Below, in pieces: positions 1 through 6,277 of a stretch of 8,192 bases of DNA. The number at the start of each line of letters is the position of its first letter. Positions within the stretch are counted from its first letter, which is position 1. The notes under the pieces were generated by a model. That model worked only from the letters and a program-made list of their open reading frames with translations, searched no databases and was not told where the DNA came from. The stretch lies in the NCBI GenBank assembly GCA_903885855.1, contig CAISKG010000623.1, forward strand, positions 1 through 8,192, in the 5' to 3' direction. A program made the position numbers and the translations under genes. The stretch comes from an uncultured Planctomycetaceae bacterium. Lineage in GTDB: Bacteria > Planctomycetota > Planctomycetia > Pirellulales > UBA1268.

Positions 1-1326
1 GCCGGCGTCGAAACGCACGGCGTCGCCCCGCCTGGCCCGTGCGGGCCCGGCGAGCACCGCCCGCGGCGGCGTCGCCGCGGCGGGGTCGCGGCGCACCAGG
101 CCCGTCACCCCGCCGGCCTCGACGACGTCGCCGGCGGTGTTGCCGGCGAAGCGGTTGCCGGCGAGGTCGAGCATGTCGGCGTGCTCCAGGTAGATCCCCC
201 AGCGGTTGCCCTCGAGGACGTTGTCCTCCACGACCCAGTGGAAGGCGCGCCAGGCCTTCCCCTCGCTCGCCTGGTCGCCGATGGCCGCGATGCCGGCGCC
301 GTGGTTGTCGCGGCAGACGTTGCCGCGCAGCACCGTGTGGCTCGACGGTCCGAACATGAACACGATCCCCGCGTGGCCCCCGCCGGGGAGGTGGGGGGAA
401 TTGTGCGGGCCGTCGGGGCGGCCGTTGCCGCAGGCCTCGTTGTCGAGCAGCACGTTCTGGTCCGAGGCCCCCAGCCAGAAGCCGTAACTGCCCCCGTTGG
501 CCTTGTTGCGGATCCAGGTGTTGCGGGGCGACCACGCCTCCACGCAGTTGTTGTTGGCGTGGGAGCAGTCGTTGTCCTCGAAGACGTTGCCCGTGCTCAC
601 CCAGCCGTTGAGGACGCGCACGAAGATCCCGTCGCCGCCGTGGGTGCAGTCGTTGCCGGTGAAGCGGTTGTCGTTCGAGCCGCTCTCCAGCAGCACGCAG
701 GTGGAGTCGCGGGCGTGGACCTCGCCGGGGTCGATGCGGATGCCGTGGGAGAGGCGGTTGCCGCGCACCGTGTTGCGGGAGGCGGTCCAGAGCTTCAGGC
801 AGGTGTTCGAGGCGTGGGAGAAATCGTTGTCGAGGAGGGTGTTGGCGTCGCTCTCGACGAGCGTGCAGGCGTCCCAGGTGCGGTTGGCCCGGTTGCGCTC
901 GAGGCGGCTCTCCGACACCCGCTCGAGGAGGATCCCGCCGCGCAGGCCGTTCTCCCCCCAGCCGAAGCGCGGGTCGTGGAAGTTGTCGGAGAAGTCGCAG
1001 TCCTCGATCGTCCAGCCGGCGGCGTCGGCGACGTGCAGGCCGCGCTCCCAGCCGCGCACGCGCAGCCCCTTGAGCGTGACCCCCGACACGCCCCGCGCGG
1101 AGATCCCGGTGCCGCGGAAGTCCTTCGGATCCCCCTCCTCGGCGCCGAGCACCAGCGCGCCCCGGCCGTCGATCGTCACCCCGCCGGCGCGGACGACGAT
1201 CGCGCCGTAGGTGACGGCCGGATCGAGGACGGTGTCGGCGACGACCTCGAGGACGGGCCGCTCGGCGGCGCGTGCCGCGCCCGCCAGGGCGAGCGCCGCC
1301 AGTGCCACGGGGATCGGGAAGCGCAC
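1..1326 (-). CDS. Exported right-handed parallel beta-helix protein (NosD-like), 3' end outside window
   Basis: 442 codons are visible and the C-terminus lies beyond the window. I chose the GTG at 1326-1324 because a GAGG lies five bases upstream and the product opens with a signal peptide: MRFP, a hydrophobic Ala/Leu stretch, then an ARA-A cleavage site near residue 20. Residues about 45-405 are short Asn/Gly-rich coils (patterns such as NTVRGN, NVLLDN, NRFAGN), typical of Beta_helix/NosD-type solenoids. An N-D/R-x-S/T-H-A/G turn recurs with His at 171, 194, 229 and 256, and Cys recurs at 109, 154, 176, 209, 227, 254 and 261. A loop rich in Gly, His and Pro (303-319) interrupts the coils. 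After residue 420 an Ala/Arg linker leads to GDAVRFDAG, resembling the start of a PKD/Ig-like domain, but it is cut. It is probably periplasmic or surface-located, and its ligand is unknown. Related solenoids include carbohydrate-active enzymes, but I see no catalytic signature. It is the last visible gene of the operon with cls. Confidence 0.87.
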   Translation of the reverse strand, partial: MRFPIPVALAALALAGAARAAERPVLEVVADTVLDPAVTYGAIVVRAGGVTIDGRGALVLGAEEGDPKDFRGTGISARGVSGVTLKGLRVRGWERGLHVADAAGWTIEDCDFSDNFHDPRFGWGENGLRGGILLERVSESRLERNRANRTWDACTLVESDANTLLDNDFSHASNTCLKLWTASRNTVRGNRLSHGIRIDPGEVHARDSTCVLLESGSNDNRFTGNDCTHGGDGIFVRVLNGWVSTGNVFEDNDCSHANNNCVEAWSPRNTWIRNKANGGSYGFWLGASDQNVLLDNEACGNGRPDGPHNSPHLPGGGHAGIVFMFGPSSHTVLRGNVCRDNHGAGIAAIGDQASEGKAWRAFHWVVEDNVLEGNRWGIYLEHADMLDLAGNRFAGNTAGDVVEAGGVTGLVRRDPAAATPPRAVLAGPARARRGDAVRFDAG

Positions 1327-1336
1327 GGGGGCCTCG

Positions 1337-2815
1337 CTACAGGTAGGGGGAGAAGAGCCGGGCCACGCCGTCGCGGAGCCGGCGCGGGAGGCTGCGGGCG
1401 TCGACCTCCTCCAGCGTGATCGCGCGCGAGCGGCCGATGACGCCGGCGACGTGGGCGTCGAGCCGGCCGCAGAGATCCCGGTCGAAGGTCTCCACGTTGA
1501 ACTCGAAATTGAGCCGCATGCTGCGCTCGTCGAGGTTGCCGCTGCCGAACATCGCCCACTCGCCGTCCACCACCATGAGCTTGGTGTGGTCGAAGGGGGG
1601 GGGCGAGGTCCAGACGCGGCAGCCCCGGCCGAGCACCTGCCAGAGGGTGGCCGTCATCGCCCAGCCGACGACCGCCAGGTTGTTCTCCGCCGGGATGACG
1701 ATGTCCACCTCCACCCCCCGCAGCGCCGCCACCCCCAGCGCCTGGCAGAAGGCGTCGTCGGGGAGGAAGTAGGGGCTCATGATCCGCACGCTCCGGCGCG
1801 CGGCGGCGAGGGCCCCCGCGATCACCAGCCGGATCGTCCCCACCTCCGGATCGTCGGGGCCGAAGCGGATCCCGCGTGCGAGCGACCGTCCCGCGGGCGC
1901 CGCCGCCGGGGCCCAGCGCCCCGCGCCGTCGAGCGTCTCGCCGTCGGCGAACTGCCAATCCTCCGCGAACACCTCGAGCAACTGCGCCACCACCGGGCCG
2001 CGGAGGCGGAAGTGCATGTCGCGCACCGGGTGGCGCGGCGAGCGCGACAGCCGGCAGCCCTCGCGGATGTTGAGGCCGCCGGTGAAGCCGACGGTCCCGT
2101 CGACGACCATGATCTTGCGGTGGTTGCGCAGGTTGGCGTAGGGGAAGTAGAAGGGGATCGTGGTGGGGAGGAAGGCGGCGCAGCGCACCCCCGCCTCCTC
2201 GAGCGGCCCGATGATCGTGGGGCGCGAGTAGCTCGCGCCGATGCCGTCGACGAGGACGCGCACCGCCACGCCGCGCCGCACCGCCGCTCCCAGCGCCGCC
2301 ACGAACTCGCGCCCCGTGGCGTCGTTGTCGAAGATGTAGGAGGCGATGCCGACGCTGCGCTCGGCGCGGGCGATGGCCTCGAGCATCGCCGGGTAGGCCG
2401 CGTCGCCCCCCTCGAGGGGATCGATGGCATTGCAGTCGGCCAGGGGGCGCTCGGTGAGGTGCCCGACGAGCACCGCCAGCGAGCGCAGCGGATGGTCGGG
2501 GGGGCCGATGGCCTCCGTCAGCCGGGCGTCGTCGGGGACGCAGCCGGCCAGTTCGTGCTGGATCCGCGCCGTCCCGGCGCGGAGGCGGCTGGCCCGCGAG
2601 CGCAGGCGGTTGACCCCGAGGAGCACGTAGGCCACCGCCCCCACCACCGGCGAGAACCAGATCAGCCCCACCCAGCCGATCGTGGAGCGCGTGTCCTTCT
2701 TGGTGAGGATGGCGTGCGCCGAGAGCACCAGGTCGAGCAGGAGCAGCGCGACGGCCGCGAGGTGCGGCCAGAGGCGCAGCCACCACTCGAGCAGTCCGGC
2801 GAGGAAGGCTTCCAT
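1337..2815 (-). CDS. cls: Cardiolipin synthase (phospholipase D superfamily)
   Basis: 492 residues, close to the usual length of bacterial Cls (about 480-510). The family makes cardiolipin at the inner membrane by transferring a phosphatidyl group between phospholipids. The N-terminus has two hydrophobic segments (about 16-36 and 46-68) separated by a basic turn with KKDTRSTIGW, as in the PLDc_N region. Two complete HKD motifs follow: H232-x-K234-x4-D239 with GG at 246-247, and H410-x-K412-x4-D417 with GSGN at 424-427, so both active-site halves look intact. The C-terminal FSPYL ending also fits the family. The ATG at 2815 is chosen because it lies just before the first membrane segment and 5 bp after the oxidoreductase stop. 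No clear Shine-Dalgarno is visible, so translational coupling is likely. The beta-helix gene starts 10 bp after its stop. E. coli clsB (ybhO) sits beside ybhP, an EEP enzyme; a comparable EEP gene lies here at 6729-7439 but not adjacent. Confidence 0.95.
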   Translation of the reverse strand: MEAFLAGLLEWWLRLWPHLAAVALLLLDLVLSAHAILTKKDTRSTIGWVGLIWFSPVVGAVAYVLLGVNRLRSRASRLRAGTARIQHELAGCVPDDARLTEAIGPPDHPLRSLAVLVGHLTERPLADCNAIDPLEGGDAAYPAMLEAIARAERSVGIASYIFDNDATGREFVAALGAAVRRGVAVRVLVDGIGASYSRPTIIGPLEEAGVRCAAFLPTTIPFYFPYANLRNHRKIMVVDGTVGFTGGLNIREGCRLSRSPRHPVRDMHFRLRGPVVAQLLEVFAEDWQFADGETLDGAGRWAPAAAPAGRSLARGIRFGPDDPEVGTIRLVIAGALAAARRSVRIMSPYFLPDDAFCQALGVAALRGVEVDIVIPAENNLAVVGWAMTATLWQVLGRGCRVWTSPPPFDHTKLMVVDGEWAMFGSGNLDERSMRLNFEFNVETFDRDLCGRLDAHVAGVIGRSRAITLEEVDARSLPRRLRDGVARLFSPYL

Positions 2816-2820
2816 GGCGG

Positions 2821-4275
2821 TCAGGGGGTCGGGCCGGCCCCGCGGCGGATGCCGCGCATCGCGCCGGCGTCGGGCTCGAGGGATTTGTAGTGGTCGTCGA
2901 GGGGGTAGCAGCCGCTGCGCAGCCCCTGGCGCGGGGCGGTGGTGCAGTCGCTGAAGGTGCGGCAGACGCGCTTGGGGGAGAGCCCCCGGCCGGCGAGCAC
3001 GTCGGCGGGGAGCGCGGGATAGGAGAGCACCATTCTCCCGATCCCGACCGCGTCGATCCAACCCGCCCGGACCGTCGCCTGGGCGGCGTGGGGGAGCCAC
3101 TCCTGCAGGTAGGTGTAGGCCGAGCCGATCATCGGCAACCCCGGCACCGCCTCGCGGGCGCGCCGGGCGGCGTCGAGCTGCCGGTGGACGCCGACGAGCG
3201 GATCCTCCGGGGGCGGATAGCCGTCGCTCGGGGGATAGGCCGCCGGCCGCGTGACGTGCGGCGCCGAATAGGGGCAGCCGGCGGAGAGGTTCACCGCCGC
3301 CACCCCCGCGTCGCGCAGGAGCTCGAGCAGCCGGATCGGCTCGCCCAGATCGGCCCGCGTGGGAGCCAGCTCGTCGATGCCGAAGCCGGCGTCGTAGGGC
3401 ACCCCCTCCGGCCAGGGCATGGGGACGCCGCGGCCCTCCTCGTGGCGCCAGGGGATCGTGTCGAAGAGGGAGAGCCGCACGCCGACCAGGATCCCCGGCA
3501 CCTCCGCGTGGACCCGCTCCACGAGCGTGCGCAGGAGGCGCGTGCGCCCCTCGAAATCCCCCCCCCAGGGCCCGGGCCGGCGCCGCGCGGCGAGGAACTC
3601 GTGGACGAGGTAGCCGTGGCAGGCCTTGAGGTCGACCATCGCGAAGCCGGCGTCGCGCGCGTCGCGCGCGGCGGCGACGTAGGCCGCGATCAGGGGCTCG
3701 ATGGCGGCGTCGGGGATGACGCAATCGGCGTCGGGGGCGACGCCGTGCCGGGCGTCAAGGAGGGGATGGTGGAAGGCGATCCGCGGCCGGCGCGGGCCGG
3801 GCAGGGGCTGCGCGAAGCGGCCCGAGTGGGTCAGCTGCAGGGCCACGACGAGGTCGTCGTCGCCGCCGTGGGCCTCGCGGTGCGCCGCGCGGAGGGTGTC
3901 GAGGAGGAGCCGCATGCCGTCGCGGCCCAGCGCCGGGGCGACGAGCTGCCTGGGGTTCGCGCGCCCCTCCGGCACCACCGCCACCGCCTCCCCCCCCCAC
4001 ACGAGCTTGGCGCCGCTGGAGCCGAAGTGGCGCCAGCGGCGCAGGAGCGTCGGGGTGGGGAGGCCGTCGGTGGTGGCGTCCCAGCCCTCCATGGGGTGGA
4101 TGCAGAAGCGGTTGCCGCAGACGCGTCCCCCCAGGGCCAGCGGCGCGGCCAGCGGCGAGCCCTCCGCCGCCGAGAGGGCCCGGTCGTCGAGCGGGATGGG
4201 GGCGGCCAGCGTCGCCAGGTGCGCGCGCAGCTCGCCGGGGGTGCGGAAGCGGGCGATGCGGGGGAAGGAGGCCAT
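2821..4275 (-). CDS. NADH:flavin oxidoreductase-like protein (Old Yellow Enzyme-type TIM barrel)
   Basis: 484 residues. Family members are FMN-dependent (alpha/beta)8 barrels that reduce activated C=C bonds with NAD(P)H; the substrate here is unknown. Supporting motifs are HPMEGWDA (60-67), FGSSGAKLVWGGEAVAV (84-100), ALQLTHSGRFAQP (145-157), ACHGYLVHEFL (218-228, the active-site His-Gly-Tyr-Leu region), GVRLS (265-269), NLSAG (329-333) and VGIGRMVLSYP near 410-420, the usual phosphate-binding end of the barrel. The common N-R-D-YGG-NR stretch is altered to RRRPGPWGGDFEGR (231-244). A C-terminal tail carries Cys438, Cys444 and Cys456 followed by YPLDDHYK. This differs from the Fe-S spacing of 2,4-dienoyl-CoA reductase-type enzymes, and the extra NAD/FAD domains of that group are absent. 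It is the first gene of the minus-strand operon, 5 bp before cls. The ATG at 4275 has no clear Shine-Dalgarno. The family is fairly secure; the exact reaction is not. Confidence 0.88.
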   Translation of the reverse strand: MASFPRIARFRTPGELRAHLATLAAPIPLDDRALSAAEGSPLAAPLALGGRVCGNRFCIHPMEGWDATTDGLPTPTLLRRWRHFGSSGAKLVWGGEAVAVVPEGRANPRQLVAPALGRDGMRLLLDTLRAAHREAHGGDDDLVVALQLTHSGRFAQPLPGPRRPRIAFHHPLLDARHGVAPDADCVIPDAAIEPLIAAYVAAARDARDAGFAMVDLKACHGYLVHEFLAARRRPGPWGGDFEGRTRLLRTLVERVHAEVPGILVGVRLSLFDTIPWRHEEGRGVPMPWPEGVPYDAGFGIDELAPTRADLGEPIRLLELLRDAGVAAVNLSAGCPYSAPHVTRPAAYPPSDGYPPPEDPLVGVHRQLDAARRAREAVPGLPMIGSAYTYLQEWLPHAAQATVRAGWIDAVGIGRMVLSYPALPADVLAGRGLSPKRVCRTFSDCTTAPRQGLRSGCYPLDDHYKSLEPDAGAMRGIRRGAGPTP

Positions 4276-4307
4276 GGGGGGGCTCGCAGGCGTGGCGGAG
4301 CCCTGAC

Positions 4308-4313
4308 AGGATA
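4308..4313 (-). promoter_or_regulatory. Candidate -10 box for the oxidoreductase-cls-beta-helix operon
   Basis: On the minus strand this reads TATCCT, preceded by CGG. It would place a start site near 4301 and give a leader of roughly 26 nt before the ATG at 4275. No -35 match is evident and the leader shows no Shine-Dalgarno. This is only a motif match. Confidence 0.3.
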
Positions 4314-4318
4314 CCGGG

Positions 4319-4324
4319 TAGGAT
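4319..4324 (+). promoter_or_regulatory. Candidate -10 box (TAGGAT) of a leaderless transcript for the DHDPS-like gene
   Basis: TAGGAT is followed by exactly seven bases (CGTGACC) and then the ATG at 4332. A start site at the usual distance would fall on or beside the A of ATG, giving a leaderless mRNA. The 22 bases ending in this ATG match the start region of the gene at 6278 at 17 of 22 positions, which strengthens the call. The alternative reading is that AGGA (4320-4323), eight bases before ATG, is a Shine-Dalgarno. Confidence 0.45.
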
Positions 4325-4331
4325 CGTGACC

Positions 4332-5309
4332 ATGGCCGCCCCTCTCCGCCCCGTCGATCCGCTCGCCCTCCTCCGGCCGCGCCGCCGGATCGAGGGAATC
4401 TCGGCCGTGCTCCTCCCCTTCTCCGCCTCCGGCACGATCGACTGGGAGGGCTTCGAGGCGCACCTGGCGCGCACCGCCGCGGCCGGGATCGTGCCGGCGG
4501 TCAACATGGACACCGGCCACGTCCACGCGCTCGGCGACGCCGAGCGGCGGCGCGTGCTCGGGCTGGCGCGCGGGGCGCTGGGCGCGCCGCGGCCGGGCGA
4601 CCTCGTGGCCGGGGCCTGCGTCGTCGACGCGCCCGGCGACCGCTTCGACGAGGCGGGGTACCTCGGAGCCTGCGAGGCGATCCTCGCGGCGGGGGGCATC
4701 CCTGTCATCTTCCCCTCGCACGGCCTCAACGCCGGGAGCGACGCCGACGTGATGGCGCGGCTGGCGCGGCTCGCCGCGCGGCTGCCGGCCTTCATCGGCT
4801 TCGAGCTCGCGACGGCCTTCGTCCCCTCCGGCCGGATCCTCTCCGCCGCGGCCTACCGCGACCTGCTCGGGATACCCGGCTGCATCGGGGCGAAGCATTC
4901 GTCGCTCTCACGGCGGCTGGAGTGGGAGCGGCTGGCGCTCCGCGACGCGGTGCGGCCCGACTTCCGCGTCTACACCGGCAACGACCTGGCGATCGACATG
5001 GTGCGTTACGGGAGCGACTGGCTGCTGGGCCTCTCCACCGCGGCCCCGGAGGCCTTCGCCCGGCGCGACGCCTGGTGGGCCGCCGGCGACGCGCGCTTCG
5101 ACGAGCTCGACGACGCCCTCCAGGCCCTCGGCGACTTCGCCTTCCGCGCGCCGGTGCCGGCCTACAAGCACTCCATGGCGCAGGTGCTGCGCCTCCGCGG
5201 CTGGATCGCCAGCGACGCCCCCTGCCCCGGGAGCCCGCGCCGCCCCGACTCCGACCGCGAGATCCTGGCCGCGATCCTCGCCCGCATCGACGCCGCCGCC
5301 GCGGCCTGA
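4332..5309 (+). CDS. Dihydrodipicolinate synthase/N-acetylneuraminate lyase superfamily protein, atypical
   Basis: 325 residues, slightly longer than DapA (about 292) because of an N-terminal extension of about 20 residues. The superfamily comprises class I aldolases/lyases using a lysine Schiff base with a 2-keto acid. Visible features are ISAVLLPF (23-30, strand 1), PAVNMDTGHVH (55-65) in place of the GTTGE-type motif, GGIPVIFPSHG (121-131), GCIGAKHSSLS (183-193) with Lys188 as the likely Schiff-base residue, and VYTGND (213-218). The usual YYN-x-P tyrosine region reads IFPSH, so the proton-relay tyrosine of DapA is missing. True lysine biosynthesis is therefore unlikely, and a different keto-acid aldolase or dehydratase reaction is possible. 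ATG 4332 is preferred over the in-frame GTG 4326 because both the -10 box and the AGGA are spaced correctly for it. It is divergent from the oxidoreductase and convergent, 12 bp apart, with the isomerase-like gene. Confidence 0.88.
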   Translation: MAAPLRPVDPLALLRPRRRIEGISAVLLPFSASGTIDWEGFEAHLARTAAAGIVPAVNMDTGHVHALGDAERRRVLGLARGALGAPRPGDLVAGACVVDAPGDRFDEAGYLGACEAILAAGGIPVIFPSHGLNAGSDADVMARLARLAARLPAFIGFELATAFVPSGRILSAAAYRDLLGIPGCIGAKHSSLSRRLEWERLALRDAVRPDFRVYTGNDLAIDMVRYGSDWLLGLSTAAPEAFARRDAWWAAGDARFDELDDALQALGDFAFRAPVPAYKHSMAQVLRLRGWIASDAPCPGSPRRPDSDREILAAILARIDAAAAA

Positions 5310-5325
5310 CGCCCCGGCGGGTCAG
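5306..5325. terminator. Small inverted repeat across convergent stop codons
   Basis: CTGAC (5306-5310) pairs with GTCAG (5321-5325). The stem can extend by two C:G pairs after a one-base bulge, leaving a five-base loop. It covers both stop codons of the convergent genes. There is no U-tract in either direction, and the opposing TGA codons contribute part of the symmetry by chance, so it is only a weak bidirectional terminator candidate. Confidence 0.25.
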
Positions 5326-6260
5326 AAGACGTTGGGGACGTAGCGGCCGCCGCGGCAGCGCACGAGGTGCTCGAGCGCCGCGACCTGGCCGGTCGTCTCC
5401 AGTCGGTCGCGGAAGACCGGATCGTGGAAGCCCTCGATGTCGATGCTGCCGCGCCAGCCGGCGAGGCGCAATTCGGTGAAGACGCGCGTCCAGTCGGTGT
5501 CGCCGCAGCCGGGGAAGCGGTGGTGCATCCAGGGGACGCCGCCGCGGATGCCGTGGGTGCGGAGCGTGTCCCAGGAGACCGAGGCGTCCTTGCCGTGGAC
5601 GTGCCAGATGCGGTGCGCCCAGAGGCGCAGCTGCGGGATCGGATCGACGAGGCTCGCCACCTGGTGGCAGGGCTCCCACTCCAGGCCCAGCACCTCCCCC
5701 GGCACCGCCTCGAACATCATCTCCCAGGCGCGCGGGGCGTGGGCGATGTTCCAGTCGCCGGCGTTCCAGTCGCCGCGCTTGTCGCAGTTCTCGAAGGCCA
5801 GCCGCACGCCCCGGTCGGCGGCGCGGGAGGCCAGCGGCCGGAACACCTCCGCGAAGCGCGGCAGCGACTCGGGCACGGGCCGGCCCGGGACGCGCCCGGC
5901 GAAGCCGCACACCAGCCGGCAGCCGAAGTCGGCGGCGACGTCGATGAGCCGCTCCCAGTCGGCCACCGTCTCGGGGCTCGTCAAGGGGTTGCCGTAGATC
6001 CCCAGGCAGCTGACGCGCGGCGGCGGGGCGCCCCCCTCGGCGGGCCACGCCGCGAGCACCTCGAGGAGCCGCGGGGCGAGGGCCGCCGGATCGAGGCCGG
6101 CGAGGCTGCGGCCGAAGCTCACCTGGAACGACTCGAAGCCGAGGCCGAGGAGGCCGCGGACCACCTCGGCGGTGCGCTCGTGGGCCGGCACGACGGTGCC
6201 GATGCGTTTGTCGTCGTGGCGGTGCTTGGGGGGCGCCGGGGGGGGGGGCGCGGGGATCAC
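5322..6260 (-). CDS. Sugar phosphate isomerase/epimerase family TIM barrel (AP_endonuc_2-like)
   Basis: About 312 residues from GTG 6260. The fold is that of IolE-, xylose isomerase- and endonuclease IV-type barrels, usually divalent-metal enzymes acting on sugars or inositols. Numbered from this start, likely metal ligands are Glu157 (FENCD), Glu196 with His199 (EWEPCHQ), His220/His222 (HVHGKD) and Glu276 (DIEGFHD). Strand 1 is RIGTVVP (19-25), and CLGIYGNPLTSP (85-96) resembles related proteins. The start is uncertain. The frame is open to an ATG at 6290, but that would overlap the divergent gene's ATG at 6278. TTG 6269 is also possible, and a start after the 11-G run (6238-6248) would delete strand 1. 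The visible N-terminus is a Pro/Ala stretch encoded by that run. No Shine-Dalgarno is seen. The substrate is unknown; proximity to the DHDPS-like and flavin oxidoreductase genes suggests carbohydrate or keto-acid metabolism, by inference. Confidence 0.88.
   Translation of the reverse strand: MIPAPPPPAPPKHRHDDKRIGTVVPAHERTAEVVRGLLGLGFESFQVSFGRSLAGLDPAALAPRLLEVLAAWPAEGGAPPPRVSCLGIYGNPLTSPETVADWERLIDVAADFGCRLVCGFAGRVPGRPVPESLPRFAEVFRPLASRAADRGVRLAFENCDKRGDWNAGDWNIAHAPRAWEMMFEAVPGEVLGLEWEPCHQVASLVDPIPQLRLWAHRIWHVHGKDASVSWDTLRTHGIRGGVPWMHHRFPGCGDTDWTRVFTELRLAGWRGSIDIEGFHDPVFRDRLETTGQVAALEHLVRCRGGRYVPNVF
6238..6248. repeat. 11-G homopolymer tract at the start of the isomerase-like gene
   Basis: Eleven consecutive G on the plus strand (C on the coding strand) lie between the candidate start codons and the first conserved barrel strand. 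The next longest runs I noticed are 9 (1595-1603, 3558-3566, 3990-3998), and those encode conserved residues. Losing one base would bring the minus-strand ATG at 6279-6277 into frame with the domain. Confidence 0.9.
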
Positions 6261-6264
6261 CCGG

Positions 6265-6270
6265 TACAAT
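6265..6270 (+). promoter_or_regulatory. Candidate -10 box (TACAAT) of a leaderless transcript
   Basis: TACAAT differs from the TATAAT consensus at one base. It is followed by exactly seven bases (CGGAACC) before the ATG at 6278, so initiation would fall at the start codon itself. There is no Shine-Dalgarno in the region and no visible -35 box; the sequence upstream is G-rich. The same arrangement is seen at 4319-4334. Confidence 0.5.
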
Positions 6271-6277
6271 CGGAACC

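Larger units (their letters stand above)
4276..4331. promoter_or_regulatory. Divergent intergenic spacer with two overlapping promoter candidates
   Basis: This 56-bp spacer separates the oxidoreductase operon (minus) from the DHDPS-like gene (plus). It contains the odd-centred palindrome TACCGGGTA (4312-4320). The two candidate -10 boxes lie on either side of it, on opposite strands and only a few bases apart. Bound polymerases would therefore occlude each other, so expression of the two directions could be mutually exclusive. I see no clear -35 box or longer operator. Confidence 0.4.

Noticed and set aside
181..2890. Long plus-strand open frames (412 codons from 181 and 559 codons from 1211) opposite the beta-helix and cls genes
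   Set aside because: Their products are low-complexity Ala/Val/Arg/Asp-rich with no family motifs. They are antisense to genes with clear motifs and arise because stop codons are rare in very GC-rich DNA.
2816..3724. N-terminal extension of the cls frame to a start at 3724 (795 residues)
   Set aside because: The added part is Arg/Pro/Ala-rich and overlaps the oxidoreductase gene. The family N-terminus with two membrane segments begins at ATG 2815.
2890..4329. 479-codon plus-strand open frame opposite the oxidoreductase gene
   Set aside because: Antisense shadow with biased Gly/Val/Arg composition and no recognisable domain. The minus strand encodes a well-supported oxidoreductase over the same span.
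4326..4331. GTG 4326 as the start of the DHDPS-like gene
   Set aside because: It adds only two residues, lies two bases after AGGA, and breaks the seven-base spacing seen at the gene starting at 6278.
4332..5309. Annotation as dapA (lysine biosynthesis)
   Set aside because: The lysine is present but the GTTGE and YYN-x-P motifs of DapA are not, so a specific dapA assignment is not supported.
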